Origin: Rosellinia necatrix
Lineage: Eukaryota; Ascomycota; Sordariomycetes; Xylariales; Xylariaceae
Direction of reading: 5' to 3'
NCBI GenBank assembly: GCA_021209875.1
Contig: JAGYVD010000004.1
Coordinates: 1,364,001 to 1,428,000 of the forward strand
DNA length: 64,000 nucleotides
In this document: positions 46,598 through 59,755 of the stretch, piece after piece
Numbering within the stretch: the first letter of the stretch is position 1
Layout of the letters: every line of letters starts with the position of its first letter
Translations under genes and position numbers: made by a program
The notes under the pieces: model-generated
What the model was told of the DNA's origin: nothing
The model's database searches: none
The model's input: the letters and a program-made list of their open reading frames with translations, nothing else

Positions 46598-47372
46598 TTA
46601 ATTACCAGCGCCGCCTTTCTTTTGACGACCCTCACCCTCGCCCTCGCCCTTGCTCTTCGCGGCGTCCTCGCGCGGGCTCTCATCCGCAGCGTCCTTGCCG
46701 GATGCCACAGGAGAGCCGGTCTCCGCCTTCGTCTCGCCCGCCTCGGTCTATTATCTGGCGGTTAGTAAAGTAACTCAGGGATCACGTAGACGATCGAAGT
46801 CCGAAAGAAGCGCGTGGAGGGGGGATCCGAGCGGGTTGAGGGGGAGACATACCGTCTCGCTTGGTTGCTTTTGTTCCTGCTCCTTCTCGTCTGCTTTCTC
46901 CGTCGAGTCGGCGCTGTCGCCCGACGAGGGAGATTCGTCCTGGCTGCTCTGGTCCACCGGGGGCTCTTCCTGCTCCTTTTCGTCCTCTGCTTTGTCCTTC
47001 TCTTCTGCCGGCGCCTCCTCTTCTCGGTGGCCGTGGTGGCTCTCCGTCGTCGCGTGCGATGCCCCCGAACCCCTGGATAGCAGGTATGCGAGGCCGGCCA
47101 CCGTAACGCCGGCGGACGCTATCAGCCTGTTTCGATCCGGGAGAGAGGACCACGTTAGCTATCGCGTTCATTCACTCCCCTCCGTGTGTGCTTCTTGAAC
47201 TCGCTCACCAAGGCATGTCGCTGGTCTTCTGCGCCGCGCCGTGCTGCGCGCTCGAATACCCCCTCCGCGCGACGGCCGCGACGCTCGCCCTCCGCGCGGG
47301 CGCCGGTCGGCTTCTGGTCAGGATCCGGAGCGTGCTGGAGCGCTGTAGGAAGAATCGGCTGGCGGATGACAT
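46598..47372 (-). CDS. Small acidic mitochondrial membrane protein, unknown function
   Basis: Three exons (47209-47372, 46853-47126 and 46598-46747), 195 residues. The N-terminus MSSASRFFLQ followed by an Arg/Ser/Ala-rich stretch is a typical mitochondrial presequence. SSAQHGAAQKTSDMPW leads into a predicted membrane helix (LIASAGVTVAGLAYLL, spanning the first splice). The remainder is highly charged and Glu/Lys/Ser-rich (HHGHREEEAPAEEKDKAED and on), ending in a Gly/Lys-rich tail, and is likely disordered. I recognise it as a conserved hypothetical type in filamentous ascomycetes. A classic TTACTAACC branch site precedes the last acceptor. A more upstream in-frame start exists but would bury the presequence. 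Confidence 0.75.
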
Positions 47373-50201
47373 TGTGGGATGATTAAATAGATAGAGAAAG
47401 GGAGCATAAGAAAGGTTAAACGAGATGAGGGAAAAAAAAAACAAGAACAAAAAAAAAAAAAAAGCTTAAGATGACTACGGAACGGATGAGGTATTAGCCG
47501 AGGGGTTTCTTATCCCAGCTGCTTCCCCCGGGACCTCCGATGGGCTTATGCCAGGGATGAGGCCTTGTTGATGAGATGGTTAGAATGCAATTGTTCACGG
47601 GAAGACGTCTATTTTTGGGGGGAGGGAGTTTCCGAAGCTAATACTCGGGTGAATTGAGTTTACGCCTTCGGTGCACGGGGATAGCCGGTGGCTTGTATAG
47701 TCTGAGGCTGGTTGGAGTTATGGAACAAAATAATTTCAAGCTGTTTGTTTGTACTGTAGTGAATTACATAACCAACCACTGTATAATCGCAAGGGTATGT
47801 AGTGACGCCATAGGTCCGGATAGTGGTCCGAGGAGCACAAGCTATGGTGGGGTCTCTCTCCTCTCCTAGCTTAGGTAGCTCCACAGGCGTGAACGCTTTT
47901 TCATCGTGCCTCGATTAGTCTAGTCTCGTCTGGGCATTCCCCGGCAAAGGAGGACAATGCGGATAGGCACAATAATCAGATCACCAATATTCTTGGTGTT
48001 GAGGAAATAACTTACATCTTAAGGCAGGTATGGCAACCAGAGATATCAGTTCATTAAATCTTGATCAATCCGACTCCGGGTTAAGTGAGAGGATTCCGAA
48101 TTCAGCTTAGATCCGGCTCAGATTCAGCTATCCAGGTGCACTTCGTGTTCCATGCCCCTCACTCTATAAACCACCAAACCTACCTAACCTACCCGGCCTA
48201 CCTACGGTAGGTATGCAGATAGTTCACCGGCAACAGGCATCGCTGTTTTATTGTTGGTATTTTCTATATTATTTACATGTGCCACTATTCTGCATTACAG
48301 AGGTTTGAAATGTCTCATCCGCAGCACATTGCCTCAGGATGAATATTATTGTTAAATGAGTCGACTGTCGCCTCCCCGTCATGGACATTTCTGGTCTGGT
48401 CTCACTTACCAGGGACATTGTTCCGGTCCATTCCGTATCAATATGGCCTTAACCTAGGTTAACGTGGCCGCCTGCGCTGCAGTTTAGCCCCTATGCATAT
48501 TTCCCGTCCTAAGGCTGTGATACAGAGAGTAGGGTTCATGCAGAATGCATGTGACTCGATGTCCATATCTCGGTCCAAGGATCTCGCCGTTTGACCACCT
48601 TCCCAAGTGGACGGGACGAGGAGGCAACTGTGATGACCGAGGCACTGGAGTCCATTCTTGTCCTCCAGCACGAGAATTGAACCGCAATCTCGAGTCGCAT
48701 CACTGCAGCGTGTGGTTCTTCGTAATTTCTGGTGTCGTGCCCACGCCCAGCACAGACGCGCGCCATTGGAGTAGCATGTGTTTATGCGTTACTTCAATTA
48801 TTACGTGCGATAAACGTCCCTTGTAAGCTACTCTCCTGTGGCCCTAGAAATTCTACTATAGAACAGCACAACAGAAGTAATAGCCCCCAACCCCCCTCCC
48901 CCAACACAATTCCTCGTATTGCCGTATACATACCTATATACCAATGTCAGTATTTTACCACCAAGGCTTCTTCTTCGCGTTTCTTCCCTACTCCGTCCCC
49001 CCCTCACTATTAGTGGCCTTTTCCCCTCTCTGGTATTCAAGAATCTCCTCAGAGTGTCGAAGTATACTTCACTTAGGTAGCTCGCTCATATGACTACTGA
49101 CCTGACTATCAGGAGATGGTGGACACTGAGGAGAGTTGTCCTCGGGGGGACCTAAATGGCACAGCCCACTTTCCCCGCGTTCCCAGAGCACACGAACACG
49201 CAGTGGGACCCGGTCAGTACATTAGCCCAGCATTAGCGGGTTCTGTAGCTCCCCCCCCGAGCTCGACGGATAGGTACCTACCTACATACTACGCTCAGAC
49301 AAAACCCTCTAGCTGGTACATCATTATGCCTAGTAGGTCAGGTACTTATGTAACACCCACCTGCCTAAAGAGCATCTCACATCCAGCACGGCTATATTGT
49401 AAGGGCCGAGGACACCCGCCCGGGCGCACTGCAGGGATGAAACCATCCCGTTCCATCCATGGGCGCTGTGCTATGTGGTGGTCCCGTCGTCGCGTGAGGC
49501 GAGTGGCCGGGATCGCATTGGACCTGCCAAATCCCACCACTCCGCACCCGCGGCCAGCAACCGGCTGAACTAGGAAAGCGGGGGATCCGGCATGGGGCTA
49601 GCAAGTTTTTGTGGGGGGACAGAATTGGGGGATTCGCAGGGGTGGTGTCGTGGGCGAGTGGTGTAAGTGGCGTGTAAGTGTACCGGCCACGAGGGCTCGC
49701 GCCTGCTGCTGCTATTTCTGTTTGCTACGTTCACCGAACCTTAGAAAAGTACAGGCTGGGTAAGCAAATAGGCTTCGGGAGGTACCTACCCACGTAGCGT
49801 AAGAGGGGAAAGAGCCATGGAATGTCGCCCTGGGTCTCCCAGATAGGCAGTATCTACGGGTTGGCACGGACGGGATGGTGCCCCCCCATTTGCCGGCGCC
49901 GTTCTTCTCCTCTTTGGTGCCATCCCACCTCTCCAATTTCCTACCTATGATCTCAGTCGGCGTTGCTCTCCCTACTAACCTATCCTTCTAACCTATCCTT
50001 CTTCTCTCCTCACCCTTCAGGACAGTGACCTTCCTCCTCCTTGACCGCACCTGCTTTTACTTTTCGCATCATTTCTCCTCGGGGGTCGCTTTCGGATTTG
50101 GGGATGTGACAGCTCGCATCGATCTTGAGAAGAAGGTGTGGGAGATTGTATAGGCTCAGGCTCTGCCGCTGACTGCATGGCCCCTGGCGTCCTGTCTTCG
50201 C
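47373..50201. other. Long intergenic region
   Basis: About 2.8 kb. It has A-rich runs near 47431-47463 and a cluster of TACCTACC/GGTAGGTA motifs at 48178-48215 and again near 49270 and 49780. A 13-bp unit with core AACCTATCCTTCT occurs twice at about 49976-50003 in the pyrimidine-rich transhydrogenase leader. Small open frames on both strands lack recognisable content. Confidence 0.6.
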
Positions 50202-53200
50202 ATGCCGCCGCCAACAAACATGCTTCCCGTTGCTTTTGCCCGCCCGGCGCTGGTCGCTAATCATGGCTCTCCCCGTGCGACACAGCGTCTGACACGCGGA
50301 GCTGTCTCGCGCCTCCTAGGTTCGTCATCGCATATGCATAATGAATTCCCCGGGCATGCTATGCTGCCTCCAGGCCTGTTGCCATTGGTGCTAAGACAAC
50401 ACCATGTGTGTGTAGATTTGGCGTCCCGCGCTCCTGCAACCGCCCCTGGCGTTCGTCGCCAATGGAACAGCACCTACGCGAAGCAGCCAATCCTGCTCCC
50501 TGCGGCGCCGAAACAGCGTTTGGTTGCCAATCCAGCCCCAACGCCTAGGACAATTTCAATCACCTCGTATTCAACTGTTGCTGAGCCCTCAGCGGTGCCG
50601 TACGCCAATCTCGCTGTTGGTATTCCACGTGAGACCTTTGCAAATGAGCGCCGGGTGGCAATTTCCCCTCAAAATGTAGCTCTCTTGAAGAAGAAAGGCT
50701 TTGGGAAGGTCATCATTGAACGGGGAGCTGGTGTCGAAGCCGGCTTCACGGATGAAGCGTATGAGAAGGCTGGGGCCACCATCGTTGACTCGGGTGCCGT
50801 CTGGGCTACAGCTGACATCGTCTTGAAAGTTCGTGGACCGAATTTGACCGAGATTGACCGTCTGAAGGAGGGTGCAACTATCCTCTCGTTCCTGCAGCCC
50901 GCCCAGAACAAGGATATTGTCAAACGTCTCGCAGCACGCAAGGTGACCTCATTCGCCATGGATATGGTCCCACGCATCTCGCGCGCCCAGGTGTTCGATG
51001 CCTTGAGTTCCATGGCCAACATTGCCGGCTACAAAGCCGTGCTCGAGGCCTCAAACAACTTCGGTCGCTTTCTAACGGGTCAGGTTACCGCTGCGGGGAA
51101 GATCCCGCCGTGCAAGGTTCTGGTGATCGGTGCTGGCGTGGCTGGGTTGAGCGCCATTGCTACCGCCAGGAGGATGGGCGCCATTGTGCGAGGTTTTGAC
51201 ACCCGTTCCGCCGCTCGTGAACAAGTCCAGTCGCTCGGTGCCGAATTCATCGAAGTTGAGATCGAGGAAGACGGCTCCGGAGCGGGCGGTTACGCTAAGG
51301 AAATGTCCCCTGAATTCATTGCAGCCGAGATGAAGCTGTTCAAGGAGCAAGCTCAAGAGGTCGATATCATCATCACCACCGCTTTGATCCCAGGTCGTCC
51401 CGCGCCAAAATTGATCACCCAAGATATGCTAAAGGTTATGAAGCCCGGCTCTGTAGTTGTGGATTTGGCGGCCGAAGCAGGTGGTAACTGTGAGAAGACC
51501 GAACCTGGCAAACTGAGCACATACAATGATGTGAAAATCATTGGTAAGGAGTCTGTCTACACTACATAAAATTATCAATCGCTTACGATCTCGCAGGCTA
51601 CACTGATCTGCCGTCAAGGCTGCCTACCCAATCTTCAACGCTGTATTCGAACAATATTGTCAAGCTACTGCTATCCATGGCGCCCCAGGATAAGTCCTTC
51701 GGAATTGATCTGAGCGACGAGGTTGTACGCGGTTCAATCGTGACCCTCAATGGCGACATTCTACCTACTGCACCTCGCCCAGCTCCGCCTCCCGCGCCCA
51801 CGCCCAAAGCTGCCCCTAAACCCGAGGAAGCAACAGTGGCCCTGACGCCCTTCCAGAAGACGTCACGAGAGGTTGCAGGTGTCACCGCCGGTATGGGTAC
51901 TGCCCTGGCTCTGGGTAAATTGACTGGGCCCCTGTTCATGGGGAACGCTTTCACTTTCGCACTCGCCTCGCTCATCGGATATCGTGTCGTATGGGGTGTC
52001 ACACCTGCTCTTCATTCGCCTTTAATGAGCGTCACTAATGCTATATCTGGTGAGTACGGCGTAGACGATGTATCAATGGAGGCTAACGTAACGTAGGAAT
52101 GGTTGGTATTGGTGGCTTTTTCGTCATGGGCGGTGGATATCTACCAGAGACCTTCCCCCAAGCCCTTGGCGCCGCGTCTGTCCTCTTAGCTTTCGTCAAC
52201 GTGTCTGGCGGATTCGTTATTACTAAGAGAATGTTGGATATGTTCAAGAGTATGTACCCTTCTTCCTCGAATTTTCAAGCATTGTAGAAACCTGCACTAA
52301 CACATCCTAGGACCAACTGACCCTCCTGAGTACCCTTGGCTTTGGGCTGTACCCGGTGTCCTATTTGGTGGTGGCTTCCTTGCTGCCGCCACGACCGGCG
52401 CCGCTGGGCTTGTGCAGGCCGGTTATCTGGTGAGCTCAGTCTTGTGCATCAGCTCGCTCTCCGGCTTGGCCGCCCAATCTACGGCTCGGATGGGTAATTT
52501 GCTCGGTATCCTCGGCGTCGGTTCAGGAGTTCTAGCGTCCCTATTGGCTGTTGGTTTCAGCCCTGAGGTCCTCACCCAATTTGGAACTCTCGCCATGATT
52601 GGTAGTATCCTTGGTCTCGTTATTGGAAAGCGCATTACGCCCACCGACCTGCCTCAAACTGTTGCCGCCCTTCACTCTGTTGTTGGCCTCGCAGCAGTGT
52701 TAACAAGTATTGGCAGTGTTATGGGTGGCCTTGATCACATCACCACCCTACATTTGGTAACCGCTTACCTGGGCGTACTAATAGGTGGCATCACGTTTAC
52801 CGGATCACTCGTAGCCTTCATGAAACTAGCTGGGAAAATGTCATCCAAACCCCTTGTCTTCCGAGGAAGACACACGCTCAACTCCGGCATGCTTGCCACG
52901 AATGTTGCGACAATGGGTGCCTTTATCACAATGGCACCTGGATCACCCATGATCGCTGCTTGTGCACTAGGAGCTAACACAATTCTATCGTTCGCTAAAG
53001 GATTCACTACAACGGCTGCCATAGGCGGAGCTGATATGCCTGTGGTTATTACCGTCCTTAATGCGTACAGCGGCTTTGCTCTAGTCGCTGAAGGGTTCAT
53101 GTTGGACAATCCATTACTGACATCTGTCGGTGCCCTCATAGGCGTATCCGGCTCGATTCTTTCATACATCATGTGTGTTGCGATGAACCGGTCGCTTACA

Positions 53201-53913
53201 AATGTCCTATTCGGCGGTATATCAGCACCTACGACGACGGAGTATAAAGTGGAAGGCACTGTGGTACAGACCAACGTTGATGAGGCCGCAGAAGCGCTTG
53301 TCAACGCCGAGAACGTCATTATCGTAGTGGGATATGGCATGGCTGTAGCCAAAGCACAATATGCTATCAGCGAAATCACGAAGATGCTACGATCTAAAAA
53401 CATCAACGTACGCTTCGCTATCCACCCTGTCGCCGGTCGTATGCCAGGACAATGCAACGTGCTTCTTGCAGAAGCGAGTGTTCCTTATGATATCGTACTG
53501 GAAATGGACGAGATCAATGACGATTTTGGTGATACGGATGTTACGCTTGTTATTGGCGCAAACGACACGGTCAATCCTATTGCACTCGAACCTGGCAGTC
53601 CTATTGCCGGCATGCCCGTCCTTCATGCATGGAAGAGCAAGCAAGTAATTGTCATGAAGAGAGGAATGGCCTCCGGTTACGGTAAGTTATCTTTAACCTG
53701 CCTGTGGTGCTGCTGTGGCGCTTGCTGATCGAGACTTTATCCAGCCGACGTACCAAATCCTATGTTCTATATGCCCGGAACTAAGATGCTTTTCGGCGAC
53801 GCGAAAGTCACTTGTGATGGTTAGTTCTTCATATTCTCGCCCGGTGAATCTGATGATAGAGACTAACCACTTCAACTATAGCTATCAAATCTGCAGTCGA
53901 GTCTCGTACATGA
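50202..53913 (+). CDS. Mitochondrial NAD(P) transhydrogenase (proton-translocating)
   Basis: Inner-membrane enzyme coupling hydride transfer from NADH to NADP+ with proton entry, a source of mitochondrial NADPH. Six exons (50202-51543, 51597-52049, 52097-52249, 52311-53681, 53745-53819 and 53882-53913) encode 1141 residues with all phases consistent. A ~140-residue leader contains the presequence. Domain I (PntA-like) follows: [18 protein letters not shown], then [22 protein letters not shown] for NAD. Membrane domain II spans the middle (from about [13 protein letters not shown] through multiple hydrophobic helices). The C-terminal NADP domain (PntB-like) has [29 protein letters not shown] and [11 protein letters not shown]. 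Alpha then beta fused in one chain, as in many eukaryotes. The ATG at 50202 was chosen as the first in frame; one at 50220 is an alternative. Confidence 0.95.
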
Positions 53914-55657
53914 TAGATCTCTAGATTAGAATATGCTTTTCATTCAGCATCGTTCACTCGCATTTAGAGCAGTCTTATTCTAGAGATTCCATACAGTTAT
54001 CTATTTTTCATCTTACATTTGTTTGTGAATATTAATTTCTTCTATCCTATTCTTCTTGCCCTGGCGCTTGAGCAAATGAACAGATTCGGTCCATAGCGGT
54101 ATGTATCTCGAGTTGATGAGTTATGTAGGGCCGTTGGCCTTGTGTTTGGCACACAACCATACCGCGCGCACAGAGGCGCTATAGTGTATGCGATTCGCTA
54201 CTATTGTATAGCAGAAGACGAACAAATAAAACGTTGTATATCCATCTCGCGAAGCCTTACATCCAAAACCCTAGCGGTCGGACAGTTTCTAGTGGAGTAC
54301 GCTTCGGACCACCCTAAACTCAGAGGACCCACGGCCTATATAGTCTTCGGGGATCTAATAGAAGTTGACTAGGCTTCTGTCGAGTGCCTAGATCAGTACA
54401 TGATTTCTACCTGCTTGTTATACCGTTAATGTTAGTGTTCTTTGCTGCAATATTTTAACCCGTCCCGGCCGCCCTTGTATAGTCTACAGGTCAGACCTTA
54501 GTCAACCTGAGTTCACTCCATCTTCGGCTAAAGCTCTAAAACAGCCAAATTGGCCCTAAGCAAAAATGCAGTTGTGGATAGACCAAAACAGGTAAATCCT
54601 TAACGTGCTAAAAACATGCTTTCAAAGAGCGGAAGGGTCTCCTCAGTGTAGGTAATATGTCCGAGAGCACTGGGTTAAGTTTTAAAATTTTTGACGATAG
54701 CCTCATTATGATGACATTCATCAACAGCACAGTCCGGAGTACATGTGGAGGGATAGTATGTGTCACAGGAGTTCAGGGTTTACACTTTTATCTAACAATG
54801 CGCATCCGGGTACCTACGGCTAGGACATTAGTTATAATATATTGAACCGTTTCGATCGGCACTCCCTCAGCTAAACATACATACGTCTAAAGTGCAATAA
54901 ACTCAATCCCCAGTTTGTATCTTAACGGTGCTTTTAAGTCAACGTATAAACCCTCGACTTGAATGACGTCAATATAAATATAGTATAATATAGACACGGA
55001 GAGTACCAGCGGGAGTAGTTTGTTTTGAAACGCAACTATACCCAGTCTCGGCCCATGTATGATGGGATCGCTGTGATGTAGTTGGTGGGCAGATCGTGTT
55101 GAAGGGTGGGCCACATATGGAGGTGGTCCTATGGTAGTTGGCCGCCCCGAGCAAAAAGTCTCGTCTCTAATGGTTTATAACCCTCTTCTCACATGCAGGC
55201 TCGGAGCGAGGCCCGCTAATACAATTATGTGCAGTTATTTTACTTAGTTAAAATAATAGAATATATTTTCAATTCTCCCCTTTTTTCGCTTGGTATAGTA
55301 ACCGATCTATATGAAACACTTGCGTAGCTATCCTACTCTCTTCCCTCCGCTATTGCCACAAGAGGGTAAGTGTAAAAGTCAAGTATAACAGCCACAGTCT
55401 TAATAGTAGGTAGCATACAACAATATGTAGCATTTCTAAAAGCAGTAGATATATATATTCTGATCCGCAGTAACCTAAAGCCCAGCGTAAAATCCACATT
55501 GCCAACATTGCACTACCACGGTTAGGAAATACCAGCCGTTATAAAGCTTATTTGATATAAAACTTCCCAACTTATCCCCCAATCTAACAACCAGAACAAT
55601 TTAAGCGCCATCCAGTGAATTCAATCCGGTAGCCCCAGCTTTTGATGGCACAGTGAA
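53914..55657. other. Intergenic, A+T-rich
   Basis: About 1.7 kb with no recognisable gene. Small open frames around 54142-54372 and 54657-54845 have no domain or splice support. Confidence 0.6.
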
Positions 55658-56197
55658 TTATGCCTCGAATGGAACAGAGAGAACATTGCGCTTTGATTCC
55701 CCGTGAATCGGGAAAGCGCACCGGCAGCCCTGCTCGACCCGGAGACCGCTTCCGATCTCATTGCAGACGCAGTGGTTGTTGCGGATCGAGTACTTGCCGT
55801 TGGCGTAGCTGAAGCTGAAGTACGGGTCCGCCGAGCTGAAGTCGACATCGGTGATGATCAGGCCGTAGGGCAGCCACGACTCCTCGATGGCGTAGGGGGT
55901 CCCGCAGTCGCCCGTCTGGTGCGGCGAGTAGACCCCCTTGAGGGTGCAGCTCTCGTCATAGACCATGAAGGCCCGGCTGCCGACCAGACCGGCCCACATG
56001 GCGCCCGAGGAGAAGGTCGGCACGTCGAGCTCCGAGACGTCCATGGCGAAGGTATATGCGCCGGCCCCTTGCTCTAGGCAGAGCTCGGACCGCACTTTCG
56101 GGAGGGGGCCGGAGTCTAGTTTGTTGTCCAAGTTGCAGTTGGCCGATGCAACGGTGAGTGAGGCCAAGGCCGCGGCTAGGGTGTAGAAGGAAGGCAT
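55658..56197 (-). CDS. Secreted Cys-rich protein, candidate effector
   Basis: Intronless, 179 residues from the ATG at 56197. A clear signal peptide (MPSFYTLAAALASLTVASA) ends before the first mature Cys. The mature protein has eight cysteines (ANC, ELC, ESC, GDC, HCVC, GCRC) and an aromatic beta-rich middle (FMVYDES, DPYFSFSYANGKYSI), suggesting a small disulfide-stabilised fold. No enzymatic motif is seen. GC-rich coding sequence sits inside an A+T-rich neighbourhood, and a pseudogene patch lies next to it. Function unknown; size, secretion and cysteine content fit an apoplastic or effector-like protein. Confidence 0.8.
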   Translation of the reverse strand: MPSFYTLAAALASLTVASANCNLDNKLDSGPLPKVRSELCLEQGAGAYTFAMDVSELDVPTFSSGAMWAGLVGSRAFMVYDESCTLKGVYSPHQTGDCGTPYAIEESWLPYGLIITDVDFSSADPYFSFSYANGKYSIRNNHCVCNEIGSGLRVEQGCRCAFPIHGESKRNVLSVPFEA

Positions 56198-57299
56198 TGC
56201 AAACGTTGGTTGTTGGCTGATGTTATGTTAAAAGAATGAGTAGAGATGAGGGATAGGGATGGATTCAGCAATAGGATGAGATCTAATGGTGAGAGATTAT
56301 ACAGGAGAAATGCGAGGGCTTAAAGCCTTTAATATAGACAACAATCCCATCGATTAAGACGTAAATGTTCCCGTTTTATTTATCATTTGCCACATTGGGT
56401 GTGACATCATTAATACTAAAATTAGACTCAGCTTTCTAAGATGTTGAACAACCTAATAATCATCCTGTATAAACGGGATACACTTATAGTAATGTCAACG
56501 CTTAATTAGTTGTGTATGAGGAATTGATCAACAGAGGTTGATCTGCCCTGCCGACCCATTGGGACCGCGGATCAGTCAGATCATTGTCATACAACATGGT
56601 GTGTGTATAGAATTGAACTATTGAGCAGTTCTTAACTACCTCTTGGCACCTTGATTTTGTTGATTGACATCTTTTTGCTATAGCTTTCAGCATTAATCCC
56701 TATTCCTATTATCAAGCATGAGAGATACGTAGGGTTATAACGAGACATGAGGATTTCAAAGATGAAAATGTTAGAGACAGGCTTGGCTAACCTCACTGCC
56801 ACAGTGCAGTCAGCCTTTGACGTAATTCTAGAGCGATCCCACAGCCTGCCGGACTTCTTACAGATGGACTCGATGCATTAATGTCGATCACAACATATAC
56901 GCTTCGCCACAGTGGAATGCGTTGAAGATATATGAAGCGCTTTTTGTGCCTGCATTTTGACTCTGGTAGTGCAGAACAGGATCAATCAATTAGCTCGAGG
57001 TAGACCAGGGGTGGCTTGGCGATTTCTAGGCATGGCGATGCATTCTGGGGCAATAGTAGCCGGCGTGCTTGAAGGCCGTCTTTGCCAATCTTGATCAGTA
57101 ATGCCGTGCCCATGGCCCAGCTCCTAGGATGCTCTGTAGTTGACAGACTATATCGGGTTGGGACCTTGTCCCGGACACAGCGACGTCCATAGTAGCAACC
57201 ACCGGAGTGACATGTTGTGCCCTTAGGACATTTAATAGCGATAATAGCTTAGATTTTGTCGTCACCGTTGACGCCACTCTCGAGATCACGATAGTAGCT
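56198..57299. other. Intergenic
   Basis: A+T-rich upstream region of the secreted protein, becoming more G+C-rich from about 57000. The kinase relic may extend somewhat into the right part. Confidence 0.5.
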
Positions 57300-58216
57300 C
57301 TCCGGGTGTCGGAATACGGAGCTTCGTCCCCCAACACTAGGCCTAAGGTACCATCGACGCGCCGAGCAATGTCGCCAAAACATGCCCTGAACGCATGTCC
57401 GCCGGCAGGGCTGCTGCCGAGGCGACAGTGCCGCGGTGGGCAATGGGCGTCTCTCGAGCTTGCTTGAGCTCAGGGGTGGAGAGCGAGCCAGACAGCGAGT
57501 GGGCCGACGCCCGAGAGGATGAAGTGCAGGCAAGTGGCAAGGTCGAAACGGCCTTTCTCAAGCATCATTCTGGTGCCTTCATGCTTGAAGAGCCGGCACG
57601 CGGAGCCGAAGCCAAAGAGCTGAAGGTGCTCCGTGCCGGAATCTCCGTGCCGGAATCGTCGTCAGTGGCTACACTCATGCTGCTCTTGCCTAGATAGGTC
57701 ACCGTGCATCCAGCCGAGCTTCCCATACCACCCGGGTACGTTTAGAGGCTCGCGCGCCCAACGGTCGCGGTCCGATTCGCCGGTGGCCGCCCACGCCCCC
57801 TTCGGTAGCTCGATGCTTTTGAGGAAGAGACAGTCATATTGGCCGGTTTCTAGGCAACGGATGACATTGGGGTGGGGGTGGGTGTGTGCGCAGCGCGTCG
57901 TACAATACCGGCTCCTTCTCCTTGGCGATGAGGCCACTGCTAGTAGAAGAGCTCTCAGCATCACATGATGGTATCGGTATCTAAGTCACCCCATTAGTAA
58001 CCCTTCTGGTCGCAATCATGTCTAGTATCGAGTCTATTCGGTCCCAGGCATCAGAGCCACGCGCACACAATGACCATCAAAGCGTCGAGGCTTAGCACCT
58101 AATCGATATATCGGAGAACCGATGCTCTTCAGATCATTGATGACAAGTTGTAACGTCCTATTAAAGTTAAGCCCGTTGACCTGTGCATCACTTCCAACTA
58201 CAGTATCGCCTGTCAT
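57300..58216 (-). pseudogene. Protein kinase-like pseudogene
   Basis: On the minus strand, fragments in several frames line up in kinase order. They are a leader (SIGSPIYRLGAKPRRFDGHCVRVAL), THPHPNVIRCLETGQYDCLFL resembling the hinge-side strand block, LGWMHGDLS as the catalytic-loop HxD motif (near 57696-57704), LFGFGSACRLF at the DFG position (first residue Gly, so metal binding would fail), and FDLATCLHFILSGVGPLA as the following helix. Frames change near 57930 and between HGDL and the DFG-like segment, and a stop follows the last helix. The type resembles fungal degenerate kinases with HGDL loops. No intact product is possible. Confidence 0.55.
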
Positions 58217-59755
58217 GCGGCGAAGGAGCCGGGAACTAATCGATCGACCAGTCTTTTACTTCTCCAGATGCTTTTGGCGCAATGCATAAAATCGAAGTCG
58301 AAGGTGAAGACGCAAACAGTATCAAAATTACTGAGGAGGTTGTTTTGGGAAAGATTTACCTGGATTTTTAGTAATTTTCAGGGAGTATGGCATTGGTAAG
58401 CTCAAAGTACAAACTCTCATATTCATTGTAGTTCCTGCTTGGCTATTCTATGCAGATCTTGAACCAGATGTAGGTCTTACAGACGACACACTGCTCGCAC
58501 AAGAAATGTACTTTCATAGTGCAACATCGTTTATGGCCATAACTTTGGGGGTCTCTCCACAGTCTTTAAGTTTTATTTTATTTTTTCTGATCTGCATGGG
58601 ACATGCATTTGGGGAAGTAGATGATGAGCCGGCACTGCCAGTTCGTGCAGCCATTGTGTATCCCAGCTGTTCGCTTCTGGTTAGCCTACGCAGGACACAG
58701 AATCTACCGGATGATCAAACCAGACACATAGTAGAGAATAGGCGCGGATGTCTAGGTGCCGTAAAAGAATAGCCTTGATAAAGTAGCCTACACAGCAGGC
58801 TACCCTCTTTGTAGCCACCCTTAGCCACTCTCAACCGTTTCTCTCAGGGCCAAGGAAGCTTTGCTTAGTCCCTTCTTTGCTACTACCTACCGTATTAAGG
58901 ATTCTTTCTATACGTAATACAGAATTGGGGAACAATGACCCATCGAAGCACCGCCGACGCTTTTGTTTCATGCCACAATTATTGCCCCATACGCATTGCA
59001 ACTGTAACACACCTCCTCAAAGCGTACGTGACCACATACCTGCACCACCAATGGTGTCTCACTAGCCCGCAACATCGCAATTCGAGAGATCGCAGGGGTG
59101 ACCAGTGTGACAGACTTGAGCATGACTGGAAACCGAATATCGTATATTCATGTGGGAAGGAGGTGATACAGACCGCGTTTTGCCTTGGGAGCGTATAGGT
59201 AAAGGGGGACACAGGGGCGTCTCCCAAGACTACTGCGGAGGACAGGCAGGAATTTGCTGGGTTGGAGAGACGAGATTGTGTGTGCTGTGATCGAAATACA
59301 ATCCTGCATCTCGAGGAAAGCACTTGGGACCTGACCAAAGGTTACTAAAAACCGCTTTCAAGTACCAAAACAATCAGTACATACCGCTAAAGCCGTATCA
59401 AGTTCAGTCAGCGCCGAGCAAGCGTTTCCTATGTTGTCCACAATGCCGAAAATTCGAAGCGCTTCTCCAAGTTACACGCCAAAGGCTCGCTAATAACAGC
59501 CTCAATGAAGCAGTCGCTTCCTTCTTAACGCAATTAGTAGTTAGATGGTTACGAGGTCTTTGTGCCCCGTCTCGTCTCGTACTGCCTCTTTCCACTAATG
59601 CAGGGTTGGACATAACGGCGGTAGATGCGATCATATGGATGAGCCGCCTACTGCCCTCCCCCTTCGCGCTCAATCATTTGTGCGCCCTAATCGGGAAAAA
59701 CAGAAAACGAGACTGTGTTGGGAAAGCTCGGGATGGTGGCAAAAGGTCCTCGACG
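58217..59755. other. No supportable gene
   Basis: Short open frames only. A plus-strand frame at 58506-58772 has one hydrophobic stretch (SLSFILFFLICMGHAFG) but no other support. This may be further decayed gene matter. Confidence 0.5.

Noticed and set aside
58506..58772. Single-helix membrane protein gene
   Set aside because: One hydrophobic stretch only, A+T-rich context, no conserved motif; treated as noise in a pseudogene patch.
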